60,958 bases of DNA from Prevotellaceae bacterium (GTDB lineage: Bacteria > Bacteroidota > Bacteroidia > Bacteroidales > UBA932), in NCBI GenBank assembly GCA_031263585.1, contig JAISFN010000111.1:1-60958 (forward strand). Direction: 5' to 3'. The stretch's first letter is position 1; the number at the start of each line of letters is the position of its first letter. Of this stretch, positions 17,969-27,148 are shown piece by piece. Under the pieces are notes generated by a model. That model did no database searches. It was given only the letters and a program-made list of their open reading frames with translations, and had not been told where the DNA came from. A program made the position numbers and the translations under genes.

Positions 17969-20335
17969 TTATTCTATTTTCAACAATTTGTATTTTCGGT
18001 ATGCCAACAATATTAGTAACAGGACGATAAACACAGGCCAAACAGAAGTTAGGTTCAATTCGGCATCGCCAGCATAACTGTGCATACCTCCTAAAAAATA
18101 ATTTACTCCGAAATATGTCATCGATATCGATGCTGCTATGATCAACACATATACGTTATAAAAAAATGTGTTGCGGAACCACGCGAGAGTTTTACTGTGG
18201 AACGGTAACGCTGCAAGCAATAAAGTAATGAGCGCCCAAACTTCCTTGGGATCCCATCCCCAATACCTGCCCCACGATACATTGGCCCATATAGCGCCGA
18301 TAAATATCCCTGTCGCCAAACAACATACACAAGGATAAAGAAATATACGGCTTAATATGTTCAATTTTATGATAAATTGCAGACTCTCCTGATTATCCTG
18401 CCTGCCGAATATCAGCAGGATAAATGTTGCCAGACTGTTCATGGCCATAAATGCCGCTAGTGCATACGCAAACATAATTACCGATACATGTATGCTCAGC
18501 AGTGGCGACGACAGCACAGGAAGTAAATTGGTAATTTTTGGATTCATAGCGCTCTGATGTACAACTAACAAAGCGAAGCCCGAAACCAGAAAACCGAATG
18601 AGGGGATAATTAACGGGTAACGGCGTAAACACAAAGCAATAAGCAATGTGCACCACGCAGTAAACAACATGGTTTCGAATCCGTTCCCCAGCGGCAAACG
18701 CCCCCCGATGTATGTGCGCATGCTCAGACCTATTGTTAGCGTTATAAATGAGATAATCAGTAGTATATAAATAATATTCGATAGTTGCTTGAAGTTCATA
18801 TTTTTTACGATTTGAAGAATAAATATCACCAAGGCCAGTAACCCTACCGCCAGATTAAACTTAAATAATACCATGAATATATTCAGGTTATTGTAAAAAA
18901 TTTCGATCCGGCGATGTCTGTCCGAAGGCAAAAACGACAAGGCCTTCTGTTGTTGGTAGTTTTCAATTGCAGCCAATAATTCGCCTATCTGTTCACTATT
19001 ACTATTTTTTATAGCAATTTGGTAATTATTAAAAAAATTATGAATAAAATTCTTATCGCTTTTAAAAATATCATCAGGTAAAGTGCTATTTGCCGAATAC
19101 CACTGTATACCCCCGTTAATTTGATATGGAAAAACAGCCGGTAAATCACCGGACATTAATATATTGATTATCTGGATACATTCATCAAGTTTTGCAGCCT
19201 CCTTAGCAAAAGAGGATTGTTTGCCGCCCTGATATATTTCCTTGTAATATGCAGCAAGTTTATACTGTTTCTCACTGTTGTGCAAAATAAAAAAATCGTT
19301 GACGGAGGCTTTTTCTTTACCGATGATATGCCGTAACTTGTGGTTATTTACATCAAAAATAGGAAGTTCCAACCATTTCTCAGCGAAAAACAAAAAACCG
19401 AACAGTACCTGTTCTGCATTATACGGTTTATAGGCAGGCTTACCCGTTAGTTTTGTAGTAAAATCACGCGCAAACGTTTGTAACGGAACAACGCGCCCCT
19501 CATATAACATCCAGATTTTACCCAAGCGGGACGCTTCGTACCTGTTAATGGTATTACCGGCGTCCGTTACTACCGGTGAGGCATTGGCGGCTATTCTCAA
19601 CAATAAAACCGTGCAAATTGTTAGTATCGACTTTTTAAGAACCGGATTACGCAATAAGTTTCTGAAACCTCCGTTTTTATCAAGCGACATCAATAACATA
19701 CTTAAGAACAGTAGATAATAGCCGGCATATGTAACGGGAATCCCATACACATCGCGGTTAATGCTGAGTATGCTACCGTTCATATCATCATCAAATGACG
19801 ACTGGTAAAAACGATAGCCCTTATAGGACAATATTTTGTTCATTGAAATTTGAGCCTCGAAATGACGGTTGTTCAAAGGGTCGTTTACTTCAACCTTGCT
19901 TACATAATCCGAAGGGGACTCGGTTCCCGGATAATGTTCGATATGAAATGAAACAAGTTTGAGTGTAAACGGAATGACAGACAAACCTCTATTTTTGTTT
20001 TGAAAAAAATGAGTATGCTCGTCATCGCGTAAATGAATCTGCCCGTTTTCGGCGCTTAAGTGTGTCAATAATGCACCCAGTAATATCAATAACAAGGCAA
20101 TGTGTATGCTAAACACCGGTATCCTTTTATACATTCTCTGGGCAATCAGGTATATCAGCGCGTATATGGCAAGGGTTGCCCACAAAGCGATAAACCATGC
20201 CGACCCGTAAAAACGAGTGTATATATGTTCGCTTCCACTTGTTTTTTCAACAAATGTGGCGATACCCATTAACAATGTCTGGATAATTAATAATGCGAAT
20301 GCTATTTTGCCCGAAAATCGTATTATACGGTTCAT
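17969..20335 (-). CDS. ccsBA: cytochrome c biogenesis protein CcsBA (ResB-CcsA fusion)
   Basis: About 788 residues from ATG 20335. The longer frame to 20383 adds 16 residues that do not look conserved. The N-terminal half resembles ResB/CcsB, with membrane segments around a large periplasmic region. The C-terminal half is CcsA with several membrane helices and the haem-handling WWD motif WGRYWGWDPKEVWALI. CcsBA exports haem and attaches it to apocytochromes c in the periplasm. Bacteroidota often encode it fused, near NrfHA nitrite reductase; no cytochrome gene is in this window. Confidence 0.92.
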   Translation of the reverse strand: MNRIIRFSGKIAFALLIIQTLLMGIATFVEKTSGSEHIYTRFYGSAWFIALWATLAIYALIYLIAQRMYKRIPVFSIHIALLLILLGALLTHLSAENGQIHLRDDEHTHFFQNKNRGLSVIPFTLKLVSFHIEHYPGTESPSDYVSKVEVNDPLNNRHFEAQISMNKILSYKGYRFYQSSFDDDMNGSILSINRDVYGIPVTYAGYYLLFLSMLLMSLDKNGGFRNLLRNPVLKKSILTICTVLLLRIAANASPVVTDAGNTINRYEASRLGKIWMLYEGRVVPLQTFARDFTTKLTGKPAYKPYNAEQVLFGFLFFAEKWLELPIFDVNNHKLRHIIGKEKASVNDFFILHNSEKQYKLAAYYKEIYQGGKQSSFAKEAAKLDECIQIINILMSGDLPAVFPYQINGGIQWYSANSTLPDDIFKSDKNFIHNFFNNYQIAIKNSNSEQIGELLAAIENYQQQKALSFLPSDRHRRIEIFYNNLNIFMVLFKFNLAVGLLALVIFILQIVKNMNFKQLSNIIYILLIISFITLTIGLSMRTYIGGRLPLGNGFETMLFTAWCTLLIALCLRRYPLIIPSFGFLVSGFALLVVHQSAMNPKITNLLPVLSSPLLSIHVSVIMFAYALAAFMAMNSLATFILLIFGRQDNQESLQFIIKLNILSRIFLYPCVCCLATGIFIGAIWANVSWGRYWGWDPKEVWALITLLLAALPFHSKTLAWFRNTFFYNVYVLIIAASISMTYFGVNYFLGGMHSYAGDAELNLTSVWPVFIVLLLILLAYRKYKLLKIE

Positions 20336-20458
20336 CTGATTATGTTTTATGTAAACAAGGCGATAAAGGTAAGAAAAACACAAATACGCCTTATAATAAA
20401 GGTTACACTGTTATTTATCCGGAATTAGTATCTTCATACGATTTTTAAATCTAACGGA

Positions 20459-20713
20459 ATGGATAATTGGGTTATTATATTCCTGATATTGTTTTGCATT
20501 ATAGTTAATATCCCTTTTGGGGTCTGGCGCAGTATGCAGCGCAAATTTTCGCTCAACTGGTTTATTGCGGTACATGCCCCGGTTTTGCTAGTTATTGCTT
20601 TACGGTTGATGCTTAATGTAAAATTGATATTTATCCCTATATTCATAATAGCCTCTGTTCTAGGGCAATTCATCGGTGGTAAAATCAAGCGCAAACCGGT
20701 AAATAAAAAATAG
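20459..20713 (+). CDS. small hypothetical membrane protein
   Basis: 84 residues with three hydrophobic stretches (about 4-22, 34-52 and 54-71) and a lysine/arginine-rich tail (GGKIKRKPVNKK) that should lie in the cytoplasm. No family is recognised. It is read away from ccsBA, with 123 bases between the two starts, so the two may share a divergent promoter region. Confidence 0.6.
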   Translation: MDNWVIIFLILFCIIVNIPFGVWRSMQRKFSLNWFIAVHAPVLLVIALRLMLNVKLIFIPIFIIASVLGQFIGGKIKRKPVNKK

Positions 20714-21015
20714 TATAATCTGTTGATAACAAGCATATACTTGTTGATTACCATATTCATAAAGCCACATATTTATACATTGACAAAATATTTGTAAATT
20801 TGTCAATAATTAATGGTAAAGTATGATATGCGTATTGTGATTTTTCGCATATCTCATTACACAAATTCGTTTACTACCGCGTGATTTTGTATCGCGTGGT
20901 GATGTTGTGATTGAAATAATGTCACGCGAAAGATTCACGTGACAGCGGGCAACGCATATTGTCTTATTAACAAATCGGGGCATTAAAAAAGTTTTGATAC
21001 TATAAATATAAAGTC
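20714..21015. other. intergenic region with hairpin-forming repeats
   Basis: No gene. It holds TTGACAAAATATTTGTAAATTTG near 20780-20803, whose TAAATTTG (20796-20803) fits a Bacteroidota -7 box. GC-rich inverted repeats at 20879-20950 contain CGCGTG / CACGCG and GTCACG / CGTGAC arms. A degenerate relative of the latter appears near 25055-25110, which suggests a REP-like repeat. Confidence 0.35.
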
Positions 21016-21351
21016 ATGGCACTAATAAAGATATCATTTTTTAAAACACAAAAACACCGGATTTTTAATTACACTCCGCGTCATTACGACCCAGCCAAAG
21101 AAGAACTTGAGGAAAGAATCCGCAAAGTTGAGCGCGAAGCAGGCTATTTACGCGAGGAAGACAAGGATAAACCCTATGTTTCCCATATCAAAGGGCAGTT
21201 CAAGCGTAATCTGGATAATTTAAAACGTACAAAGGAAGTCAGTTACAATAAACGTATCCGTTATTTTATTGTACTGGCGTCTATGGCAATATTATTCATT
21301 GCCATGTACTACATGATGCGATTGTTGCCCCACTTATTTTATGCCGAATAA
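21016..21351 (+). CDS. hypothetical protein upstream of mutL
   Basis: 111 residues. The N-terminal ~85 residues are charged and probably helical (PAKEELEERIRKVEREAG), and a single C-terminal membrane segment spans about residues 86-105. The stop codon overlaps the mutL start (ATAATG), so the two are translationally coupled. I recall similar small proteins in front of mutL in other Bacteroidales, but no function is known. Confidence 0.75.
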   Translation: MALIKISFFKTQKHRIFNYTPRHYDPAKEELEERIRKVEREAGYLREEDKDKPYVSHIKGQFKRNLDNLKRTKEVSYNKRIRYFIVLASMAILFIAMYYMMRLLPHLFYAE

Positions 21352-23180
21352 TGATAAAAATACTACCCGATTCTGTGGCCAACCAAATAGCGGCGGGCGA
21401 AGTAGTCCAGCGCCCCGCATCGGTAGTGAAAGAGTTGATGGAAAATGCTGTTGATGCGGAAGCCACACAAATTACTCTGCTTATTAAGGATGCTGGCCGT
21501 ACGCTTATACAAGTGATTGACAACGGGAGCGGTATGACGGATATGGATGCTCGGCTGGCATTCGATCGCCATGCTACATCAAAAATACAATCGGCCGACG
21601 ATTTAAGCCGTATCCTAACTTTCGGCTTTCGTGGCGAGGCGTTAGCATCCATAGCTTCGGTAGCCGATGTAGAGCTGAAAACCCGCCGGGCCGACAGTGA
21701 AACCGGAACGCATGTGCATATATTGGCATCGGAGGTTATCGGTCAGCAAACGGCAAGCTGTCCCGTGGGTGCAAATTTTGCTGTAAAAAACCTGTTTTTT
21801 AATGTACCTGCACGCCGCAAATTTCTAAAAACCGATGCGGTGGAACTACGCCATATTGTTACGGAATTCCAGCGGGTTGCCATCTGTAACCCATGGATAG
21901 CCTTTAGTTTTATTAACAATGGTAACAATCTGTATACTTTAGCAAAAGGCAATTTACGCCAGCGACTTATAGGGATTTTTGGTAAAGCAATTAACAATAC
22001 GCTTATTACTGTAAGCGTAAACACCAGTATCGTAAACATTAGCGGATATGTGGGCAAGGCAGAGGATGCCCGTAAAACAGCTGGCGAACAGTTTTTTTTT
22101 GTAAATAACCGCTATTTCCGTAGCGCCTATTTCCAAAAAGCGGTGATGAAGGCTTACGGGCAATTATTACCTGATAATACATTTCCGGCATTTTTTATTT
22201 TTTTCGAAATCGATCCGTCTAAAATCGACATTAATATCCACCCCACAAAAACCGAGATTAAATTTGAAGATGAACAAGCTATCTGGCAAATGCTGAACGC
22301 AGGGGTACGCGAATCGTTGTCGCGTTTTGCCGTTGCGCCCACCATTATTTTTGATACTGAGGGTGCCGACAACATACCTGTTTTAACAAAAAACATCCAA
22401 GTAAATGCGCCTAACATTGAGGTGGAAGATGATTACAACCCATTTATCGGAACAACAGAAAACAAGTCGGCAATGCCCGACTATAAAAAAACAACAGTAC
22501 CCAAAGGTTGGGAAAAACTTTATGCAGGACTGGAAAGAAACGTGCAGAACTCCATCGAAAATTTTGAAAACAACAAAGATGAAACCGACGAACAGCAAAA
22601 CCTAGATATACGGGCAAGCGTACAGGAACGCCGATGTTTGCAGATAAAAGGTAAATACATACTTACTTCGGTAAAGTCGGGCTTGATGGTAATCGAGCAA
22701 AACCGTGCGCACCAGCGGATACTGTTTGAAAAGTTTATGAACCGGATTGGTAAGCAAAGCCTCACGCCGCAGCACAAGTTATACCCGCAAACCATCGACT
22801 TGAGTCCGTCCGATTTTATATTGATTGACAGCATACTGGATGATTTATTGTTGTTAGGTTTCGATATCCGTAGCGCAGGAGATAATTGCATAACTGTTTA
22901 TGCTTTCCCAATCGAATTATCCGCCAACAGCATCGAATATACAATAAATGGTATATTAAACGGGTTGAAAGAACATGGCGGAATAAACATCGACACACGG
23001 AAGTATGTTGCCGTTTTAATGGCAAAGACCGCAGCAATCGGTGTAAACAGGGTACTGAACGAACAAGAGATGCAGCATCTTGTCGATTCGCTTTTTGCCT
23101 GCACACAACCCGACATATCGCCCGAAGGCAAATCTACCCTTACCATTATCGGAATGGACGAACTGGATAAACGTATTTAA
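21351..23180 (+). CDS. mutL: DNA mismatch repair protein MutL
   Basis: 609 residues. The GHKL ATPase domain comes first (~1-330) with NQIAAGEVVQRPASVVKEL, DNGSGM, RHATSKI and GFRGEALASI. The C-terminal dimerisation domain follows. The endonuclease-type motif DQHA(x)2E(x)4E is altered to EQNRAHQRILFE (around residue 447), so the metal-dependent nicking activity of most non-enterobacterial MutL proteins is doubtful here. MutL links MutS to downstream repair. The start overlaps the previous gene. Confidence 0.96.
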   Translation: MIKILPDSVANQIAAGEVVQRPASVVKELMENAVDAEATQITLLIKDAGRTLIQVIDNGSGMTDMDARLAFDRHATSKIQSADDLSRILTFGFRGEALASIASVADVELKTRRADSETGTHVHILASEVIGQQTASCPVGANFAVKNLFFNVPARRKFLKTDAVELRHIVTEFQRVAICNPWIAFSFINNGNNLYTLAKGNLRQRLIGIFGKAINNTLITVSVNTSIVNISGYVGKAEDARKTAGEQFFFVNNRYFRSAYFQKAVMKAYGQLLPDNTFPAFFIFFEIDPSKIDINIHPTKTEIKFEDEQAIWQMLNAGVRESLSRFAVAPTIIFDTEGADNIPVLTKNIQVNAPNIEVEDDYNPFIGTTENKSAMPDYKKTTVPKGWEKLYAGLERNVQNSIENFENNKDETDEQQNLDIRASVQERRCLQIKGKYILTSVKSGLMVIEQNRAHQRILFEKFMNRIGKQSLTPQHKLYPQTIDLSPSDFILIDSILDDLLLLGFDIRSAGDNCITVYAFPIELSANSIEYTINGILNGLKEHGGINIDTRKYVAVLMAKTAAIGVNRVLNEQEMQHLVDSLFACTQPDISPEGKSTLTIIGMDELDKRI

Positions 23181-23296
23181 AATGCCGATCGGCTCAAAAA
23201 TACTTATCTAAAAATCAGTGTTTTAAAAATAAGATGTTTTAAATCTGTAAATTTTAAATACCTTGTAAAAAATTTTTATAAAGAAAAACAACAAAC

Positions 23297-24067
23297 ATGC
23301 AATATCAAAACCAGCATAAAGGCTTCTTAAACAACATTCCCCTTATTGTTAAAAATCTGATAATTATCAATGCTTTAATGCTATTGGCAACCGAACTGTT
23401 CAAGCCGTTTATGGTTGAACAGTTTGCGTTATTTTATCCGACATCGCCCATGTTCAAATCCATACAGCTATTCACCCACATGTTTATGCACGGCGGTATT
23501 TGGCACTTGTTCTTCAATATGTATGCGTTATGGATTTTCGGCTCGGTTTTGGAACAATACTGGGGTCCCAAACGGTTTTTAACTTACTATCTGATTACCG
23601 GTTTGGGAGCTGCGGCTTTTTACTTATTAGTGTTATGGTTGCAGGTTATGAATATCGAATCAAATATCGACCCTGCTATTGTCAGCCAAATGAAGGCCGA
23701 ACTCCAAGCAAACGGGCCGGAGATTTATCATTCAGGCAGGGTTTCTATAATTCCCGGAGTATCTGAAATGGAGAGTTGGTATGGTATCATGATTATACCC
23801 ATGCTGGGCGCATCGGGCGCTATATACGGGGTGCTGCTGGCTTTCGGTATGATGTTTCCTAATGTCTGCTTGCAGTTGCTTTTCCCTCCCATAGCCATGA
23901 AAGCAAAGTGGTTTGTAATTATATTTGGCGTTATCGAACTAACACTGGGTATCAGCCAAATGCAAGGCGATAATGTTGCCCACTTCGCTCATCTCGGCGG
24001 TATGATATTCGGATTCTTTATGATACGGTACTGGCGCAAAAAAGGCGGTAACTATCCTATGTATTAA
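23297..24067 (+). CDS. rhomboid family intramembrane serine protease
   Basis: 256 residues with six or more membrane helices. It has the rhomboid signature HLFFNMYALWIFG in helix 2, the catalytic serine in GASGAIYGVLL (~173-183), and the catalytic histidine in AHFAHLGGMIFGF near the C-terminus. Rhomboids cut membrane proteins within or next to their transmembrane segment. A ~40-residue insertion lies between helices 3 and 4. It follows mutL by 116 bases. The substrate is unknown. Confidence 0.92.
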   Translation: MQYQNQHKGFLNNIPLIVKNLIIINALMLLATELFKPFMVEQFALFYPTSPMFKSIQLFTHMFMHGGIWHLFFNMYALWIFGSVLEQYWGPKRFLTYYLITGLGAAAFYLLVLWLQVMNIESNIDPAIVSQMKAELQANGPEIYHSGRVSIIPGVSEMESWYGIMIIPMLGASGAIYGVLLAFGMMFPNVCLQLLFPPIAMKAKWFVIIFGVIELTLGISQMQGDNVAHFAHLGGMIFGFFMIRYWRKKGGNYPMY

Positions 24068-24157
24068 ATAGAGAATTTGCTTATTTAGTAATGGTTAGTT
24101 TGAATTGTAAATTGTAAAATGTTAGCATGTTAGTATTTTTAACGGAGTAAAGTGTTT

Positions 24158-24187
24158 GAAAAAAAGATGCTTAGTTTCGCTAAGCAT
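24158..24187 (-). terminator. intrinsic terminator overlapping the NlpC/P60 stop codon
   Basis: On the minus strand an 8-bp stem (ATGCTTAG / CTAAGCAT, arms 24180-24187 and 24167-24174, loop 24175-24179) is followed directly by seven T. The TAG stop of the NlpC gene lies in the first arm. Confidence 0.8.
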
Positions 24188-24962
24188 GACAGTTTGAGCG
24201 CAGTTTGGTATTAGTGGGAATCCATACAGATGGTGTAAACATCGGTAACTTTTCGATATGCTCTAATCTGTGTTTTTTATTATCATCCATAAGGCTTGCC
24301 GGTTGTTGCATATAAAGGTTTTTTACCGGACCGCCTTTACTGAATTTTTGCTGATAAAAAGCCGTATTCAAATTGGCCAATGTTACTCCGTATACATTGG
24401 ATGCATGCACAAACCAGCCGTTTTGCAAATAAATACCTACATGCGAATTGCGACACCCATAGTAATTAAAAATTATCAGATCACCTTCCTGCAATTCGTT
24501 TTTGGATTTCGGTTCAATTGCACCGGCCATACCTGTGGCGCTCCGAGGTAAGTCAATATTAACAAGCTCTTTAAACACTTTGCCGACGAAGCCGGAACAA
24601 TCGGTTCCGTTTTTTTTAGTATTCCATCCGTAGCGGTACGGAGTGCCTATCCAGTCGTCTATTGCAGCATATAAATGCGGTAATAATATGCAAGTATCGC
24701 TAACCTGCATGAATTGTGCATAGCGCGCAGCAACGGATAAACTATCGGACAGCGGAACAAAATATCGGGTAGCCTTTTGCTTGGGTTTAAGCTTTGCTTG
24801 CGTTGCGGGTTGTTTTGTTGCAGAGGATTGCGGCTCTACAGTTACAGGCTTAGGCATAAATGGTATTATTACAGGAAGCTGGGCCAAAACAACAGTGGTG
24901 TAAAACACAAAAATGATAACACCCAAAATTCCTTTATAAACCCTTATCATTTTCATACTCAA
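24180..24962 (-). CDS. NlpC/P60 family cell-wall peptidase
   Basis: 260 residues. An N-terminal hydrophobic segment (~8-26) anchors or exports the protein. It is followed by a Pro/Gln/Lys-rich linker, then the NlpC/P60 domain with catalytic Cys in GTDCSGFVGKVF, the His region NSHVGIYLQNGWFVHAS and DLIIFNYYG between them. Such enzymes cut peptide bonds in peptidoglycan stem peptides (typically gamma-D-Glu to diamino acid). It stands alone and ends in a strong terminator. Confidence 0.9.
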   Translation of the reverse strand: MSMKMIRVYKGILGVIIFVFYTTVVLAQLPVIIPFMPKPVTVEPQSSATKQPATQAKLKPKQKATRYFVPLSDSLSVAARYAQFMQVSDTCILLPHLYAAIDDWIGTPYRYGWNTKKNGTDCSGFVGKVFKELVNIDLPRSATGMAGAIEPKSKNELQEGDLIIFNYYGCRNSHVGIYLQNGWFVHASNVYGVTLANLNTAFYQQKFSKGGPVKNLYMQQPASLMDDNKKHRLEHIEKLPMFTPSVWIPTNTKLRSNCHA

Positions 24963-25210
24963 AGTATACGTTAATAATGGACTGATAGAAAATTTGCTTA
25001 TTTGTTTATATTATTATTTGGCACATTGACAAAATTTTGCTTACTGTTGCCATACGAAAGAATTCGTGTGGCGCTATTTATCCGAAAATCTCACGCGATA
25101 TAATCGCACAGCGGCAAAAAACTTGATTTGTTTATACTCTTATTACACATTGATTAATTGGCATATTAGCACATTAAAAAAGCCGTGCATCGTGATATAT
25201 GATACTATTC
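24963..25210. other. intergenic spacer with REP-like hairpin sequence
   Basis: No gene seen. The segment 25055-25115 carries CACGCG/CGTGTG-type arms similar to the repeat at 20879-20950. TTGACAAAATTTTGC occurs near 25026. Confidence 0.3.
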
Positions 25211-25978
25211 TTAACTACTCTTTTCTACATATCCTTTTAAGGTCTTGGCCATTTTCGATGCAAACACGAAATCGTTCAGTTCCTTGTTATCGGCATGCAA
25301 AATATTGTCTTTTGATCCTTCCCACCATTTTTCGCCTTCATGAATAAACACCACCTTATCTCCAATTTCCATTACCGAGTTCATGTCGTGTGTATTTATT
25401 ATGGTAGTAATTTTGTATTCTTCAGTAATTTCCTTAATCAGGTTATCTATCAGTATTGATGTGCGGGGATCGAGGCCGGAGTTAGGTTCATCGCAAAATA
25501 AATACTTCGGACTGAATGCTATTGCCCGGGCAATAGCCACACGCTTTTGCATACCTCCGCTTAATTCGGACGGGAAAAGTTTATTTGCATTGATAATGTT
25601 TACCCGTTTCAAACAAAAGTTAATGCGCTCGTCCTGTTCTTCGCGCGACATATCCGAGAACATTTCGAGCGGGAAACGTACATTGTCTTCCACATTGGCA
25701 AAATCAAACAGAGCGCTGCCCTGGAAAAGCATGCCTATTTGTTTGCGCATCTCTTTTTTCTCCTTAAATGATAATTTGTTGAATAATATGTTGTTATTAA
25801 ACCATATTTCGCCACTATCAACTTCGTGTAAACCCACAATACATTTCAGCAATACCGTTTTACCCGAACCGCTTTGCCCGATAATAAGGTTTGTTTTACC
25901 TTGCTCAAAAACGGCCGAAACATTTTTCAGCACCTCTTTTCCTGCAAAACTTTTGTATATATCTTTTACTTCTATCAT
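25211..25978 (-). CDS. MlaF-like ABC transporter ATP-binding protein
   Basis: 255 residues with all ABC ATPase motifs: Walker A GQSGSGKTVLLKC, Q-loop LFQGSALFDF, signature LSGGMQKRVAIARA, Walker B YLFCDEPNSGLDP and switch NTHDM. With the MlaE-like permease it forms an importer/exporter of the Mla/Ttg2 type that moves phospholipids between outer and inner membrane. The start and stop codons of the two genes overlap at 25978. An MCE-domain (MlaD) gene is not in this window. Confidence 0.92.
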   Translation of the reverse strand: MIEVKDIYKSFAGKEVLKNVSAVFEQGKTNLIIGQSGSGKTVLLKCIVGLHEVDSGEIWFNNNILFNKLSFKEKKEMRKQIGMLFQGSALFDFANVEDNVRFPLEMFSDMSREEQDERINFCLKRVNIINANKLFPSELSGGMQKRVAIARAIAFSPKYLFCDEPNSGLDPRTSILIDNLIKEITEEYKITTIINTHDMNSVMEIGDKVVFIHEGEKWWEGSKDNILHADNKELNDFVFASKMAKTLKGYVEKSS

Positions 25979-26721
25979 TATTGTAACAGTAATTGGGTAA
26001 GTATCAAATCGAATACCAATATAAACACACTGCTGGCAACAATCGACCGCGTACTTGACTGCCCGACCCCCAATGAGCCGCCACTGGCATAGTACCCGTA
26101 AAAAGCGGGTATTGTGGTAATAATTATACTGAATACCGCCATTTTTATGATTCCATAAAAAACGTAAAACTCATTAAAAACAAACTGTATACCATTTATA
26201 TAGTCGACAATGCGGATAACCTGAGTAATATCTACCAGCAAGCCGCCGCCAATAATCCCGAGAATACTGCTTAAAGCCGTTAAAAACGGATTGAATATAA
26301 CCAGCGCAACTACTTTAGGCAGAATAAGATAATTGGCCGAGTTCAATCCCATAATTTCCATCGCATCAATCTGTTCAGTGATGCGCATGCTTCCTATCTC
26401 CGAAGCGATATTCGACCCGACCTTACCTGCTAGAATGAGGGCGATTACAGTTGAACTGAATTCGAGCAGCAAAACTTCGCGTGTAGCTAAGCCGATATAT
26501 ATTTTTGGCAATAAAGGACTGTCGAAATTCAGAGCCATTTGCAGGGCAATAACTGCCCCTATGAATAATGAAATTATAGCAACAATAGGTATCGACGTAA
26601 AACCCAGTTTAAACATTTCGCGCATCATATGCTTGAAAAATAAGCGAGGTTTATCGGGTTTGGTAAACACTTTTGTCATTAACAAAAAATATTTACCTAT
26701 TAAATTCAGTTTTTGAAACAT
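25978..26721 (-). CDS. MlaE-like ABC transporter permease
   Basis: 247 residues with five to six membrane helices and the MlaE signature: LATREVLLLEFSSTVIALILAG, VGSNIASEIGSMRITEQIDAME and the C-terminal GQSSTRSIVASSV. It forms the membrane channel partner of the MlaF-like ATPase directly downstream and probably works in keeping the outer membrane asymmetric. The promoter region upstream (26722-26915) has no recognisable operator. Confidence 0.92.
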   Translation of the reverse strand: MFQKLNLIGKYFLLMTKVFTKPDKPRLFFKHMMREMFKLGFTSIPIVAIISLFIGAVIALQMALNFDSPLLPKIYIGLATREVLLLEFSSTVIALILAGKVGSNIASEIGSMRITEQIDAMEIMGLNSANYLILPKVVALVIFNPFLTALSSILGIIGGGLLVDITQVIRIVDYINGIQFVFNEFYVFYGIIKMAVFSIIITTIPAFYGYYASGGSLGVGQSSTRSIVASSVFILVFDLILTQLLLQ

Positions 26722-26915
26722 ATACGGTACTTAAACGTAAGCCAAAACATTACTGATACGTCTCCTCCGACTATTTTAGCAATTGATAGAGAGGCGTGCA
26801 ATTATAAATTAAAAACGGTATAAAGGTAGTAAAAATACAGAAAATGGTTAAAAATTACATTTTCCGTTCAATTGGAAGTTGAAATATAGAGTCAAAATAA
26901 ACCCCTCTTTAAAAA

Positions 26916-27038
26916 GCTGTTTCAAAAGTCAGAATCCAACTCGTTTTTGTCATTCTAAACAGAATTAATTGTCTAATTTTAAGTAAACTATATTCTTAAC
27001 TTCGTTTAGAATGACAACTCGAGGACTCTTGAGACAGC
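26916..27038. repeat. MITE-like inverted-repeat element
   Basis: A 123-bp palindromic unit. Outer arms 26916-26930 (GCTGTTTCAAAAGTC) and 27024-27038 match at 13 of 15 positions, and inner arms 26948-26960 and 27004-27016 (TGTCATTCTAAAC) match perfectly. It contains no coding capacity. It lies in the 427-base gap between mlaE and mqnC, where nothing else is seen. Confidence 0.65.
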
Positions 27039-27148
27039 CTCAACTATAAGTTCCTATATTATGGCGATTGGGGAGGCTTTATCGCACATCACATATCGCA
27101 ATTAACGACTAATGATTTAACAAATAAACCAATCAGCAAATAAACATT

